Source: Neodiprion pinetum | Lineage: Eukaryota > Arthropoda > Insecta > Hymenoptera > Diprionidae | Assembly: GCF_021155775.2 (NCBI RefSeq) | Contig: NC_060235.2 | Location: 27,506,607-27,570,606, forward strand | Direction: 5' to 3' | DNA: 64,000 nt | Part shown: positions 38,484 through 53,475 of the stretch, piece after piece | Position numbering within the stretch: the stretch's first letter is position 1 | Layout of the letters: every line of letters starts with the position of its first letter | The notes under the pieces: generated by a model | What the model was told of the DNA's origin: nothing | Databases searched by the model: none | The model's input: only the letters and a program-made list of their open reading frames with translations | Made by a program: the position numbers and the translations under genes

Positions 38484-40264
38484 TGTGCGTGACAATTAAC
38501 GTATGCGAGTTAAATACCCGAGAGATCCTTGATTGACGAATAAAAGTACGTTTAGATCAATTGGGTCAGAAGTAAAATGAACGGTTTCAATTATACGGTG
38601 AATTTTGGCGAGCGAATCTTTGCGTCCGGACGTTTATAACTATAATACTAAGTTTATAACGTGGGTATAAGTTGCCTGTATACACATAGATAATGGAATA
38701 GAGAGGCTAACTAGAGCGTGCCACTCCCGAAAGAGAAAGCAAAACAACGCGAAGGCTGGCTAGGCTTCGAAGCATGCGAAAATCGTCGAGGCACGCATTT
38801 CTTCGCTTCGCGGTAAAAGTGAAGATGCGCGCACAGGCTAGAAACGACCTAAGCCCTTCTATACGTATACGTATTCGTACGTGCGTGTCTGTATTTTGTA
38901 TATATACGATACATCCGGCCAATTCTTTTGTGGAATTGATCTTTTTAATTGGACTCTGGCCGTTAACGTTAACACGATGCTTCGAAACTTTGTTATATCC
39001 GCTTGCGCGTGACGTTACGGTACATTTTTGCATCTTTTATTCGTCCAGTTTCGTTATTTATTGTAAGCGACATTTTTTTCGTTATTCACGGTATTCAATT
39101 TCAATTTTGACAACGTATGTATTCCAAGTGGATTTACATGTGGAATTAAAAACTGTGCCGTCTCAATCAAGGTTATTTTGAGTAAGATTAAGGATATTCG
39201 CATTTCTGGTAAATATATTTTATTGCAGGTTAGCAAAGAGAAACAAAAACCATGATTATTTATCTTGTCGATTAGCATTTGTCAAACTTAATCAGAAATA
39301 AAATTCGGCAAACCGCTAAATGCGCCAATGACGTTTTGCAGTAGATTGAGTAAGGATTGGTTGGCAAACAAAAAAATTATGTTTATTTGTGGAGGCATAA
39401 TAGATTTGTGCTAAATTGATCGATGAAATAGAGTCTGCGAACCGAAAAGAAATGAATATTTCGCTGAAAAACTATTAAATTGCTCTCGACCTAAGTTTTC
39501 GTACAAGATTGTCTTCTAGAAATCTAAGAAAACTTAACTAATTTTAATTGTTTCGAAATTGTTTAAAATAATAAGTAATAATAGAGCAGAATTAACTAGG
39601 ATTTTTCAGCGGATACCAATGTTTCCACAGCTGATTTTTTACTGAATTTTTTTCAAAGTACAATGCATCTAGAAAATCTTGACAGTAGCCTACGGAAAGA
39701 ATATTTTTAAAGAATAATACAATAACTTCCCAAGCGAATTTTTTTGATTTATTCGGTTCGAGTTTGAATAATTCGAATTTCTCGAACCATTCGCTCAGAA
39801 CCGCGAATATTCGATTCTCATTCTAAATGCCTTTAAAAAAAAATAACCGAATAATTCTGTCGTATTGACAAATATCGAATTTCTTAAAAGCTCTAACAGT
39901 TATCGTAGAGTTTTTTTCTTTTTATTTTTCAAGTTTTCCGATCGTCGTTTAAAAAAGTTTACTCAATGATATCTAGAAATCACATTTAATATCTTTCCAA
40001 TAAAAATTTCGACCTCACACCTCTCATTCAACGACTATTCAAGTCAAACAATCATACTTAAATTACTAAAATAGCTCGGCCAATCATTCAAAGTGTTCGA
40101 AATACATACCTACATTTGACTCGAGCACTATTTGCACATCTCTTATACATAGTACAAAGTCGTCGTCAAGTTACAAAACATCAGCCAAAGCGGCGTATAC
40201 TTTATTGCAAAGTAGATACGGGTAAAAATATATGGTAAATATGTCCGAATACGCGTGGGTGAGT

Positions 40265-40684
40265 TCACACGTAATCAATGACACGGGCGAGGAAACGAGA
40301 ATTGTTTTTGCAACGGTTTAGACGCGAACACGGGCAGCGCGAGGCTGAAATCTGCGGTAGGTGTATAATGCCAATGTCCGCCGGGTCTCCCGTGCAACAA
40401 GAAATTCGTTTCGGTTGCAAAATTCGAGTGTACCTGACGTTGAGAATTGGGCAGCGGCTTGCACCTTGCGTAAATTGTGGCCAAAAATGAGCCCACAGAA
40501 ACGCAGCGGGTGACGTGGTCCCCCGGAGTTGAAGAGGAACTAGGAAGTCATCCGAAACCCGCGCCTCGACCTCAAAGGACGAGAAATATACAACCTGCCC
40601 GTACCGCAATTCGTCAACTTGCTGCACCTTGCGTCGAAAATTGAACGGATCTACTCCGTGGTAAATAATACGGGCTATGTGCAC
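40265..40684 (-). other. Unassigned open frame in a GC-rich block
   Basis: A frame of up to 139 codons (MHIARIIYHGVDPFNFRRKV and on) crosses a GC-rich island. It contains CAG|GTACAC, a plausible donor, after CPILNVR, so an internal exon is conceivable. The opposite strand also has an open frame with a good donor (ATCTGCG|GTAGGT), so the strand is uncertain. Nothing recognised. Confidence 0.15.
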
Positions 40685-42079
40685 CTCTATTTACTTATTT
40701 ACCGTTGCCCTCGTGCATTTGAGACGCGTAAGCTTGGATCGCGTTTGTAGGTGTTTAAAATTGGAGTCCCGTCCAGAGTGGCGGTGGCGCTTTCTTTTCT
40801 CTCTATTTGCCTTCCGCTCTTCTCATGCTTTTTCTTTGTTTGTTTATCTCTCCGCATTTTATCGTCTATAGACTTAATTGCAGACGTTGCCATCGTTTTT
40901 ATCGTCTTGTTACATAGTTGCTTATATATTGACGTATACCTGTAGCGTACGTTACAAGTTATTTCGGATAATTTTTCACACTTTTACACGGTGTGGGAGA
41001 AGAAGAAAAAAATAAAATAATACGAGGATTAACGAAACAAAAAGAAAAATGTTGGACTGAAACTAAAGCCAAAAGGAAAAAAAGAACACAGTGTAACGAA
41101 ATAGCAATGCGGTATGGTAGCGGGTTTAGCCTACACAGTTATGGTTCGACACCCACGAGTGATTGCCAACTCTTTTTCTTACAATACGAGAAGAAATTGT
41201 ACACGAAATCGTGACATCGTTCGGACACCCGCGTCAACAGTGCCAACGGTAAATATTCGAATTTGTGCTAATTGATTTGTTTTAACCGAAACGACTGAGC
41301 TTCGATCTTGATCGGATTGTATCCAATCTTCGGATTACTCGCTTCGTGATCCACTCGTAGAATTATCAGGAGTGATTAGGGAAGAATTATAAATCAGATC
41401 TATCCTAGATCGCGCTAATCGCTAATGTATCGTTTTACTTTGATTTTTAGTTCGATTTTCCTTCGTTAAAAAAAAAAATCTACCTTTCAACATTGCCGTG
41501 AAAATATTCAAACATTTTTCGCCGTGAAGATTACATATTGCAAAAATAATAACAAAACACTTAGCTGACAATCACGTACGTGTTCCGGACTGAATATTGT
41601 CGCACTAGACTGGATAAAAAAATTTGAAAAATCTCTCGTTTAGAATTTTTTACACCATTTTATTGGCAGAGAAAAATGATGAAACAATTTATAAACTTCA
41701 CGCGTGTCTAATGATAACATAACGTCTTACAGTTCGCATCATGTATCATATTTCTTTTTTTTTTTTTTTTTAACGCGTGTACGTACGTATGGTACTAATT
41801 ACGCATAGTGGAGTTAGGCTTAGTGATAATTCGTGACAGTTATAAGTTCAACAAGTTAGAACATTCGTCGGCGCGCAAGCATCTGTACACGCACGCACAC
41901 GTACCTTGGTATATACTCGCGTAGAATTAGAACCCAGTAGCATTATTGTCCAACCCCCTCCTTTCCATGCCCCGTGGGCTCGAATTTCTGCGTTTCTTGT
42001 GCCCAATTGAATCCGAATCTGGGGCAGCACGCGTTTCGGGTAAAAGTCAATTATTCGTATTACAACCGGTCACCGTACG

Positions 42080-42114
42080 ATTTGGGTTAGAAGCCTTAAA
42101 TATTTAACCCAAAT
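42080..42114 (+). repeat. Perfect 10-bp inverted repeat
   Basis: ATTTGGGTTA and TAACCCAAAT pair exactly around a 15-base loop. Confidence 0.6.
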
Positions 42115-45100
42115 TTTCCCCAATTTTCAATCTTTAACCCCGTTGCTTTACGGCGTTCAAAAATCCTCGCGCAAAATTTCAGTTTTCACAACATTATCTC
42201 GACCTCACATTACCAGTTTTTGTGAAAACCCACTTGCGCGGTAAACTTTTTTTATTCGTTGATTTGAAATTCACATTTCAACAGGAACCGTCTGACGTTT
42301 ACTTCACGGCTGTGAAGGGTCACTGATGGCATCGTTTACGGAAACTTGTGCGCAGTTAGGCTAAACTATTCGACATTAGTTTATTATTTCGTACTATTTT
42401 ATAACGAGATTGCTTGGGTTTCAGTCTTTTTAACGACATCATTGAATGCCGCAGGAGTATCGATAGAACTTTATAGAAGTACCGAGAAAGTACGATGAAT
42501 ATAGCCTGTCTTTTTAATATCGTGGGAAAGCAACAAGCGTCATCTGCGTACTTTACGTTCCACATTTTGCTGCAAGTGGACAATTTTCATCTCTCGATAT
42601 TGTCGCGACGTAGGTACTTGAAAACTTGCGGGAAATAGTTCAAGTCCTAGATTATTTTTTTTTTCTTTATGAAATTCCAGTGGTTCTTCGTTTCCAAGAG
42701 CGTGGTAACGGAAAATTTTATGAAGGGATCCAAAAGTGTCGTCTGAAAAAAAAGAATTCTCACAAGGTCCTAAATGTAGGCTGTGTAAAAATCATCTGCA
42801 GATAAATTTTCGGTCAAGAATTATCCGGAAAATCAATCTAGAATTAATTTGCACGTTGCCTAGCGATCGTGGTTGCTTTGAGGTGATTTCCTGATTTCTC
42901 AATCTCGTTAAATTCAGATAAAATACAATTCCACAACGTTATTACAGAAAATCATAAACCATGTATAACAGGTATACAAGAAAACACGAGTTAAATTATT
43001 TCGCCACATAATAATAATAATTACGCAATGCAAACACACGTATATTATATATTACATATACCTACCGTATAATTCATACATCACTCTCTTCCCCAAGTAA
43101 TAATATATTATTCGAAGTTGAGAAAAATTCAATAAAGTGCGATCAATAATGACTGTTTCGACTTAATCTACGTGCGTCGATTATAAGTGCATTGAAATTT
43201 TGCCGTAGTTGTAAATTCGGGAATTTGGAAAATGGGTCACTTGTCGCAACGTTGAAAAAAAAAAAAGTAAAAATGGTGAAGAAACACACGGGGCTGCGGA
43301 TTGACCGGGTGTACGTGTAACTCGATATCCTTAGAAGGAGAGTTTCGACTTGGTTATTGCCATTGAGAGTCGGCACGATACACACTTGGAGGGTTTCTTT
43401 GCATATTGTAGAAATTGAGTAAACGATCTGGTCAGCAGTCAGGCTGAGTGTGTCGAATGCTCACTCATTGCCTATATCCACCTACCTATTTTTGCTACCA
43501 ACTTACAGAATAACAGCGCGTAATTAATGTTGCAACGCGCTCGGTGCAACGAACTCGAAACTTAGACAACCGCCGGCTGTGCCGATGTGTAAGGTAGACG
43601 GCAAAAGATCGGCTGTGTGCACGTAGACGGCGTTATACAATCGGCGAAAAATCATTGTTATGTTTAGTTATACCGCCTGGTGCCTCGGGTTTATACACAC
43701 CGAATGTCGTAATGTCAGTACGAAGTTATGTAAAATCGCCACAAAACAGTTCAGTCGAGGACGATAAAGAAATATCTGGCCGACAGAAGGGGGAAAAAAA
43801 ATTATTATTATTAATATTTCAACGATCGCCGTCGTTGGAATCTACCTGTTATATTTCTTACAGATATTTCAAATCGTAAACACTATGCGTATAATTTGAA
43901 CCGGACGCTGATTTCTTTGAGGAAGTTCCTTACCTTCGGTAAAGACGATGCCTAAATACTTGAAAAAAAAAAAAAAAAAACAATAAACACTCGTTGATAG
44001 GTTTTAATAGGAACGATTTGATGTTCGAAGTTTCATGAATTTTAGGAAGGTCGTTTGATAGCCAATCCGATTCAAAACTGATCGTGTCCTGCAGTCTGAG
44101 AAGCTTCTCTTCCATAAAAGTACACGCGATATTTTGAAAGTTTTACAACTTCAAAACCAGTTCCGTACGTGTATATTTTTAAGAGATTTTATGATATCGA
44201 CTATACCTGCTATGATTCTTTCACCATTTTTTAATGGTTAATTTTTTTTACCGCCAGTCAACTAGTTGATGTGATTTTCCTAACTAACAATAAATAAAGT
44301 TTACTCCTTGATTGGAGATATTTTTAGGCGAGCGTGGTATCGAATCTTTCTTTCAAACCTAGCGAAATTCATCAAATTTTGAGAGAGGTCTGATTGTTTA
44401 TTCGGTTAGACACACGGTAGTAAAAGTTATGTATAATAAAACACGCGGGTATTTATTTGCCAAAAAATAAGTAATCACGAAATCGTTCCGCCCCGTCAAC
44501 AATTCTGTTTCACCTTTCTTCGCCGTCTTAAGTTATCTAACAAAAATCCAAGTATGTATATAGGATTAAACTACGTGTCGACGGAATCGAATTTCTCCAA
44601 CAATGACTTGGTAAAATTCTTCTGTCAAACGTTTCAAAGATGCACTTAATTCTTCGCCGATTGTCAAATAACTCCTTCAATTCTCGTTGAAAGTATCTTA
44701 ACTTTTCAACTGAAAATGCCTCTCATTTTTCTTCTGCCATGTAAAATTTTTTCAACTGTAATTTATGTCGTTCATTTGGAGAACAATATTCACCATCAAT
44801 AATTTTCATTCTTCGAGGTGGCTCTGAGTTACATTTTGAGACTCCTAGTGAGTTTAAATTTGCGATTTAAATGGACCAGACTCTACGGTGATCAGGAGAG
44901 TGGAAAAGTGTCGTGAAAATGTAATCATTTCAGAGAGTCACGTGGGTACAGCGGAAGTGACGGTTCTTTCAACGACGAACGTCACTGCGAGCTGCTTTTC
45001 GACTGAACCGAATCATTCGATCGTTGACATTTTTTCCAATTTTCACGGACTTGTGAATTGAAAAAAAAATTTCTTCCGAGTACCCGAGGCAACCAATATC

Positions 45101-48100
45101 AGTTAATTTATAAGAATGAAGAAGATTTGCAAATTCTCTGCGTCGATTAAAATCATGCTCCGAAGAACCGAATTTTCCATCCATTCAGCTCCAGATTTTT
45201 TGAAACTTATATCAGTCTATCCATCCATGTCAGCTGACGATGAAATGAAACCGTTAGAGTCGATCGATACTTTAATAATTAACATCAATTTCAAGATACC
45301 GATCGACGGGAAAAAAAATGCATTTCAAAAGAGTTGAGCCACCGATTAACATCAGCCTGCGAAATTCGCTACAGGTTTGGTAAAACCGCAACAACAATAT
45401 AACATGTCGCACCGGTGCCCTAAGATGCGACTTGGGTATTCTTAATCGACGTTTATAGTTTTTGACGGGCGTAAAACATGTTTGAAAAAAGTCGCGAAGT
45501 AGATAATCGCGATGTCGAGTAACGAGCGGAGAACTGCACCTTTTGTGCTCGGAAGATAAGAGGCGAATAACGGGCATTATTCTCGCGTAGAACACAGACA
45601 AGTACGTACGCAGGCAGGGTTGGGAGAGGAAGTCATTGACTGGAATATGGCCGGATCAGCGGTCTCGGTGATACACGCAAGTTCAAGAACAATGAACAAC
45701 CGCGATATATAGCGTAGAATTTTGCCAGGCTGGGTTGTATTGTGGCGGCGTGTCGTGCCACTGACCTATAAACACACTTACCTATGCTACGCGAGTACTT
45801 GATACTTATGCCCGACTGCAACGTAACATTATCTATATGTATACAAACGCCGCCGTAAATGTACAACGCTCACGCGTGTCGCCGTGAGATGAATTCGTCG
45901 TGTTCGCGTGTGACGCGTGTGGTTGAAAATACGATCCTTGTTGTTGATTTTGTTGTTTGTAGGTAACCCGTTCAATTTAAACTGAAAATATTTACTCGAA
46001 ATGCCATGATTTTAGTAAAGAAACGATTTTTCGACGTGTTTCAGAAATTTGGTTTCTTCTTTTTTTTTCGACAGATTAAATTTTTCTCGCAACGTGAGAA
46101 TAATTTTACGAATTAAACAGCGGCAATCGATTTGTCAGAAGCTTTTACGCCTGTTTTACAGACCTGACGGTTAATAATTAAGAATGAAAATCAAGGTTGT
46201 ACACTGTAGTGTGCAAAAAAGCGAATGGGGCAATCTTACTGCGAGTATTTGGCGAACTGTTACGGATACTCGCAAGCCGAGAAGATCTATTTTAAAGTAG
46301 AAAAACAGAAGACACTGGAATTAGGGACAAAGGTTAAATACCGTACGTCGATGCTACGTTTTGAAGTAGTTCAAAGTTGTTTGGAACCTGGTAGATTAAT
46401 TCCTTCGATTTCACTTTACAACGGCGCGATTCATTCGGAAGACTGTTTTCCAAACAAAGTTACTGAAACGGATTCCTTTTTTTTTTCCTGCAGCAGTCAA
46501 GGAAACATCGTCATCCGTTGATCGTAATCGATATCGGCACTGGGTCGGAAAATTGAATACCTGACGATCTCGATACGATACGAATAAGCGTATCAGAGAA
46601 TTTGTTGAAAATAGTCTGCCGAATGAAACGATCCTCCGAAGAGTGAAATTTTCAAGCGATGTAAGCTTTTGTTTACAATTCTGGTATTTTACATTTTGGC
46701 GTTCGTAGTGATAAGTGATCTTCGTAGTTCGTAAATATTACAATATCTCAAATACTCGATGTACAGGTATAGATTTTTGGCCAACAAACCTGATCAATCA
46801 TCGCGTCTGAATCGATGGACTGGAGCAATTGAAATTATAATAAGTAAGCAGCCGTCCTGTTCCACTGGTTTTTATACGTGTACTTGATTGTCGACACGCG
46901 CTTTACTTGTGTCACCTAGTATTGCATTGTGTACGGTATAAATGTGTACGAAGCCAAGATCACGTACGCTACCTCGATGTGCAGGCAATAATTAGCATAA
47001 TTCAGGCGTGTCGAACAGTGGCCGGTATTATTATTGTAATCATTGTTATCATTGTTCGGCTATTGCGATTGCATTGAGTATAATTGACGAATTTTATTAA
47101 TTCATCTACACGTGCGGGCAACGAAATATAATTGTTCCCGGTTAAACGTAACGCGATATAAGCTTAAAATTAATCATGATTCACGATTCATTGACTCGAA
47201 AACGTATAATCCGTGTCTTATGTAAATGCGTCAAGTTATTTTCGGTGATTTTAAACTCTATTCTTATTCCGTATTTCATTTGCATGATTATTGCGGTTTC
47301 ATTGTTCGAAGAGCGAGTGCGTCGGGCTGACACGCGAAATGATTTTAAAAATAGTTTCCACCTGCTCGATTTAATGCAAGACTTCGTAGGTTGGTACTTT
47401 TTGATTTCTTTTTTTCATAATGATCAAAAATGGAACAAAATACACACGAAAAAATTTATCAGGATAAAATGGAAAAAATGAGAATAAAAAAAACCCAAAA
47501 AAAAAAGACAACGCAGTTATTCCGATAACTCCGATATTTGAATAAAGATTTACGGTGGCATGGATGATGATTATATCAGTAAACACACCGAATTATGAAT
47601 ATTTATAATTTAACACCCTTTTAGTGATCCAAGTTAAATACCTTTACAGTTAAATACAGTTCGCAGGCCCAGAATCAACCGTCACGTGGAACTGAGATGT
47701 CGTTTCCTGAATTTAACATTTTCTACCCACAATTATACCGTTTATTTGAAAAAATGAATTTCTCAGACATTTTCACGTGACATAAATTTTGAGCCTAAAT
47801 AAGTAGATTTCTCGCGACAAAAATCCGTTATAATTATAAGTGCAGGAATAGCTGCAGTTTTCAAACGTATTTGCCAAAAATGTGAAATTCATTATTTTAC
47901 CGTGTACAGTGTATTTTCAAACAACATTATAGAGATCGGAAGAAAATAAAAATTGAATGTGAAAAATTCAAACGGATTTCGTGACTTTGATCTGGCAATA
48001 TTTTCCGATTGAATTCGAGATTAATGCTTTTCTCCATTGTTTCGAAATCGAAATGTGATTAAAATATTTTTTTATTTTCCTTGTTCAGCGTAGGACTTTC

Positions 48101-48984
48101 CAAAAATATTACAACAGGGGGTAAAATAATATGCGGAAATAAATTACGTGGATTCGCACGTTTCATACATCGTAGGCATATTTTTCGAAGAAAATTAACG
48201 GAGTTGAATTAATATTTCGGTAAAATTTTTCAACAGACCGTAGAATATGAAAATTTGTACAAAAATCATCTCCTTTCTTTCGCGGTAAAAGATTTTTGTT
48301 TCGTTACGAAAAAAGAAGAAAAAAAATTCAGAGAGGCACCGCTTTGAGACTATAAGACTGATCGATCCGAGCCACGTGCGAGAATAAAAACAAAAGTGCA
48401 TCGGTAATATGCGATTATCCGTAGCTGTAATATAGTTTTAGCAAGCAATGCATAAGCCCAATTCCATAACTTTTATTTTATTTATTTATACACCAGGCAA
48501 AAGTAAACGTGACCGACTCTTTCCGCAGTTCCATGAAACGACCGAGGGGAAGGGGATCGACACAGTTCGTTCCATTTCGAAGAGGCGAGTCATCGCCAAC
48601 GTCCTCGGTAATACGGTTCCTTGTGCAATTCCCGAACCGCGACCGTGTTTGTCTCACCTACATCTCTATCGTACGACGTAAGTACGAGTATAAATCCATC
48701 AGCGTCGCGCGAGGAAGGGATCCTTGATCGGCGGAGGGGAGGACGAAAGATGGCAGAAGCCGAAAGGAGGATTACGCGGATACAGTTTACCAGTGAGAGA
48801 GCTTGTAACGGGCTCGATCTAACAGTTAGACGGATTCCTGCTATCCTATAACGCCTTCGAAAACCGGCGAGCCGACCGCCGCCGCGACCACGAGACTCCA
48901 CTCTCCATTTCTGTTGGCCCACTTGGGAAACAGGACAAAACTAGTGGGAAGACCGGGTTCCTCTTTTATTTCTTTATTTATTCA

Positions 48985-49008
48985 TTTTTTTTTTTTTTTT
49001 TTTTTTTT
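48985..49008 (+). repeat. Poly-T tract in a pyrimidine-rich stretch
   Basis: Run of about 24 T inside a T/C-rich region extending to about 49150. The neighbouring open frame is only Phe/Ser-rich low complexity. Confidence 0.85.
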
Positions 49009-50010
49009 CTTTATATTCATTTATTTTTACACTTTGCTTTTTATCCGTGCAGCGGAGACCTTTTTCTTTCCTTCCTCTTACCGTTTTTACCTTTCTTTTT
49101 TCTTTTTTGTATCCTTCTCAAACCATTTTTATTCCACTTTTATGGATATTTTTTCTTCTCACATTAATATCCCCTTTCAATATCGCATCATAATCTTATA
49201 ACTACGCGTACGAATGTACGTATATTCGATATTGCACCGAGAAATTATACGCCGATCGCTAAAGTGTGCGTGTTTATAATGACGTATACGTACACGGAAC
49301 GAATGGGTTTAATCTCTTCGCGATCAAGCTGTGGGATCTCGTACACGGGTCTTAACACGACGAGGCAATCGTAAAGCGCGTGCACGTGTGTACTTTATTC
49401 GATCTTGTAACGTATAGCCAAGAATCATCCTGCAGAGTGAGATTTTTGCGGCTGAGAGCGTATTTGTGCAGGCTTATAAAATCACCGTTCTTACTTCTCC
49501 GCGCTATTTACCCACTTTTAATTTCTACGAGCTGGATAGGAAACAGGGCAAGACTATTGTAACAGCGATATCAAAAACTCACACGTACCACATCGCTTTT
49601 AAAAATATTCACACCGCTCGGTCGGTGATGAACTAAATTTTTCGCAAAGTCGAGAAAACCGACGAGCTTCGACACGTATCGGAATTTCGTCTCCGATCTG
49701 AGTCGATCGCTTAAATCCGTACGATATTAATCACGAAAGTTGAAACGACCGGTGTTTGCCAATTTCCGCGAACCCTGCTGCTTTATTTTTCAAAGACCCG
49801 CAATGAGATATACGGATGTAAGCCTCGTCACGCACGCAGATATTTTCGGCCCTATCGGATCGCGCTTGACATTCGGAGACGGTGTCCTCATTTTTTCGTG
49901 TCACGGAGAGAAAAGGGGGGGGGCGCCTTTTTTCGTCTGCTTTTTACTTCTTGTCGCGTACCCTACTCTCCCCGTAATTTCCTCGTCCGGATGATACGTA
50001 GGTATCTGGT

Positions 50011-50033
50011 ATATATATATATATATATATATA
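50011..50033 (+). repeat. (AT)n microsatellite
   Basis: About eleven AT units, leading into ACGCGTAT. Confidence 0.95.
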
Positions 50034-53000
50034 CGCGTATTTACAGCCTATGTACAACTTACTCGTTACTCAACTGCAGTACGAGTGCAGAGTATCCGTA
50101 CTTGCAAAAGATGCGATCAAACCAGTCCGGCTGCCGCGGACGTCATTCGCCGCTTTCGTATCATCGACGTTAAGGCACTGGCACGTTTCTTTTCTCCGTC
50201 ATTATAGGCATAACCGCACAGGTCAAGAAACAAACAGCCTATCCTGTCTTTCGGGGACTTTTTACTTTGTAAATTCCCTACACCATGTACCGTTCCTTTT
50301 TTCCCGTCAATCAAGATTTCGAAGACTTTAACGTGAGAAGAGTACGACGTGCAAACTGTAAACAGATCTCAAGTGTCTAAGAATAAGGATCAAGAGCTTC
50401 GTTCATTGTATGTTTCGATTAAAATCTCTAGCAATTATGCACTTTAGTTCCTGAGTTATTACGTGCAGCCTGTAAAATAAATTTGAAAATGTGCGTACAT
50501 CGTGATTTCATATTCAATTTCCAAAACGAATTTACAGACGCGACGGAATCTTTTTTTTCTTTAAATTTAAACTCTGCGTTATAAATTTTCAAAAGTCACC
50601 AATTTCGATTTTGGGAAAACGGTTCCTTTTCACAGTCTGTGAAATTCTCCGCCAAGACGGTGATTTGTGTAAATAGGTAGTAAAATATTGAACAGAGAGT
50701 AAAAATATTCGCAAACGAGTCGACTCGTCGATCCGGTCAACATTAACCGACTGCGATTTCTTACTTCATTCGCGTAAAAGTACCGACATTTGTTTCACTA
50801 CGCCATCGAGGAAAACTTATCGCGGGCAAACAAGTGACTTCACAGTAATTAAAAGCAATTGTATTATTTTATAACGCAATTCCGTGACAAGTTTTGTATA
50901 TTGAATATGGAACTTTCAACCGAGTAGGATTATAACTTGGTACAAACACAGGTTTTACAAACACAAATTACGAGTATCACGAATGCACGTGTAAGTTACG
51001 AAGCATGATATCGCGATGCGGACGAATAGAAAACGCCGTCCAAGTCGACCGTTGCTGTAGGTTTCTAGGGCCGTCGAGTGCCAACCTACATACCTCGAAC
51101 GTGTCTATAGGGCAAGACTGGCAAGAGATGCGGAGTCTCACCTGTTCGGAGATTAATTGATGATCGGATAAGAGGTGAGTGTGGAATATACAGGGCACAG
51201 CTGCACCATGAAAACTTTTATACATAATAGGTACACACCTCTACATGTACGGATTGTTGATTTAGCACCAATGAGCGGTGCAGCGGTAATTACGATGCAA
51301 GAATTCACGGCGACTCGGTCACTCGCTCTATCGGCTATTCCTACCTCGCTCAACCCGTACGATCTACGTCCGCTGTTTAGAAATTCGTCGCGAGATCGAA
51401 TCTATACGCACTCACGATCGCTTTATAGTTTCTCTATACACGCGAGTTTGTAAACATTATTATAAGAAGGAACCGCGCCTCTCTTGACACAAACACACGA
51501 GCACCTACACACAGTGATTCGCTGAGAATCACGAATTCCCCGAAAATTCTAATGTATTGTTTACAATTTTATTTCTTTATTTTTTTGTTTGCGGAAGTAA
51601 ATATGTTTGGAAAACTTTGACGTTATAGAGTTACAAACGCGATGTTTGCGTGTAAAATTTTTACGGTAAATTCAAAGTCCCACCGGAAAGAAGATGGCCG
51701 CCATCGACACGCTTCGAGTTTTATTTCGGCTGTAACGTCACTTCTGAGACTTGTTGGTTATCGAAAGCTACATCACACGCCGAGGGACGGTGGCAGGAAT
51801 AGTTCATCAGCCGTTTCACCTTCGACGTAAGCCTGAAAACTGAGAATTTAACGCGCAAAATTAGTGCGCGCGCAGTGTGTGTATCGAAACACATTGCACA
51901 AGCTTGGATGATTTTTGGTGTCTTGGCAGAAAATTCACATGATGTTCCGTACGAACAAGAAGAGCATTCATCCCTGACCCCTGGCCGATGCTCGATCCAT
52001 ATTGCTTCGCCTATGCCATACCTGCATACTCGTGCGACGAAGCTAATTGACAAAAATAAAGAAATAATTAAAGAAAGAGAGAAAAAAGTGGATGAATCGA
52101 GATGGAGCGCTCGCGGCCTTGCAAGGCCTTAGGAATCGGAGTCGACCATTCCCATTCCCACTCTTGAGCTTGCGCGGTGCACACACATAAACACACACAC
52201 ACATCCATCCATTAACGGGAAGAAAACGTACGCGTGAGGAACACGTCCAGGTGTGCTCGTGTCTGTGCGAGAATAACTAGCCGCTGCTACGATCCGCATT
52301 AATGCTATTAAAGCACCGACTACACACGTACACCAGTCTGCGAAGTTGAAAGTTATATATATTCTGCACTGCATGGGCACGTGCGAAAAATAAAACAGGC
52401 ATCCACCTACTTGGCAAAAATTTCAAACCATTGACCTGTTGTGCCGCGAAAATCATTCGTTGCTGTGAAATTATTTCGTAGCCTCGAGGGATGAAGTATT
52501 ACCGATGCTAGAGAGTTTCGGTGTGAAATTCGAGAACAACCGACTCAAGCTTATATCTGTTCACCCAAAACTCACGATTAGTTCAGGATTTTTCAGCACT
52601 CTCTATGATGATGTTTGAGAAAATAGTTAATAAGAAGAAGAACACTGTGTCTGGAATGAGCGTTAAGAAATGGTGTCGAAAATTAATGCTTCGAATTTAA
52701 TCAGCGGTAATGGCATTGCTCAACTTGATCGGATTTCACGGTTCCAGCTCAATTCAGGGATTTAAAAAATCAGTGGACTCAGCCGACGATTGACTATAAT
52801 TTCACTTTTACCGAAGTAACAGGAAAGGCGAAATAGTCTTAAAAAAATCAACCGTACAGGATGATTGAAAATATCTGTATCGTCGAGCGGTATTATAAGC
52901 GAGAGTGCATCGAGGAGAGAATTGGTACCGTAAAGAAATACGAACGACGAACCGCGTCCTTGCAGATCCGACGTTCGAAGGCGCGGTAGATTTACGAGGT

Positions 53001-53435
53001 CCCATCTTATCTCTGACGTGAGTGCACCGGCCCAAGTCCGGAATTCGAATTTGCCAAGTGCAGGAGGACGAGGAGGAAGAGGAGGGTAGAAGGAGGTCGA
53101 CGACTAGTAGACAGTAAAACTGGCCCAATGGTTCAATGGTACAACCACTGTCCGCATCGAAGCCCGCAGACCTGTTCTATGAAAACCACCGTAAATTTCT
53201 ACGAGATAAGTGGTGGTGGTGGTTGCGGTGACGGTGAGTAAACGAAAAGTACTTTTGAATGTGGCTGTATTCACAGCGAGGAGGCTTACCGAACCAAGGA
53301 TAATTTTCGGCCGGGGATATAGATGCGGACAGGAGCCGAGAGGCCGTAACGAAGATCTCGGCTTAATTTATACATTTACGAGGGGTTTGCGGCGAAATAA
53401 TACCTGCGAATTTCTGACACGCGAAGGTAAATCGC

Positions 53436-53475
53436 AGGAAGGAAGGAAGGAAGGAAGGAGCGAGCGAGCGAGAGA
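53436..53475 (+). repeat. (GGAA)n then (GAGC)n purine-rich simple repeat
   Basis: Five GGAAG-type units followed by three GAGC units and a GAGA run. It makes a local polypurine strand. Confidence 0.85.

Noticed and set aside
38774..39181. 135-codon plus-strand ATG frame
   Set aside because: Composition looks random (repeated Arg-Ile run from a TACGTA repeat) and no family or splice support was seen.
48914..49201. Phe-rich plus-strand frame
   Set aside because: It simply translates a long poly-T and pyrimidine tract.
53130..53175. Sequence near tggcccaatggttcaatggtacaac considered as a tRNA
   Set aside because: It has an A-box-like word but no T arm or closing acceptor stem.
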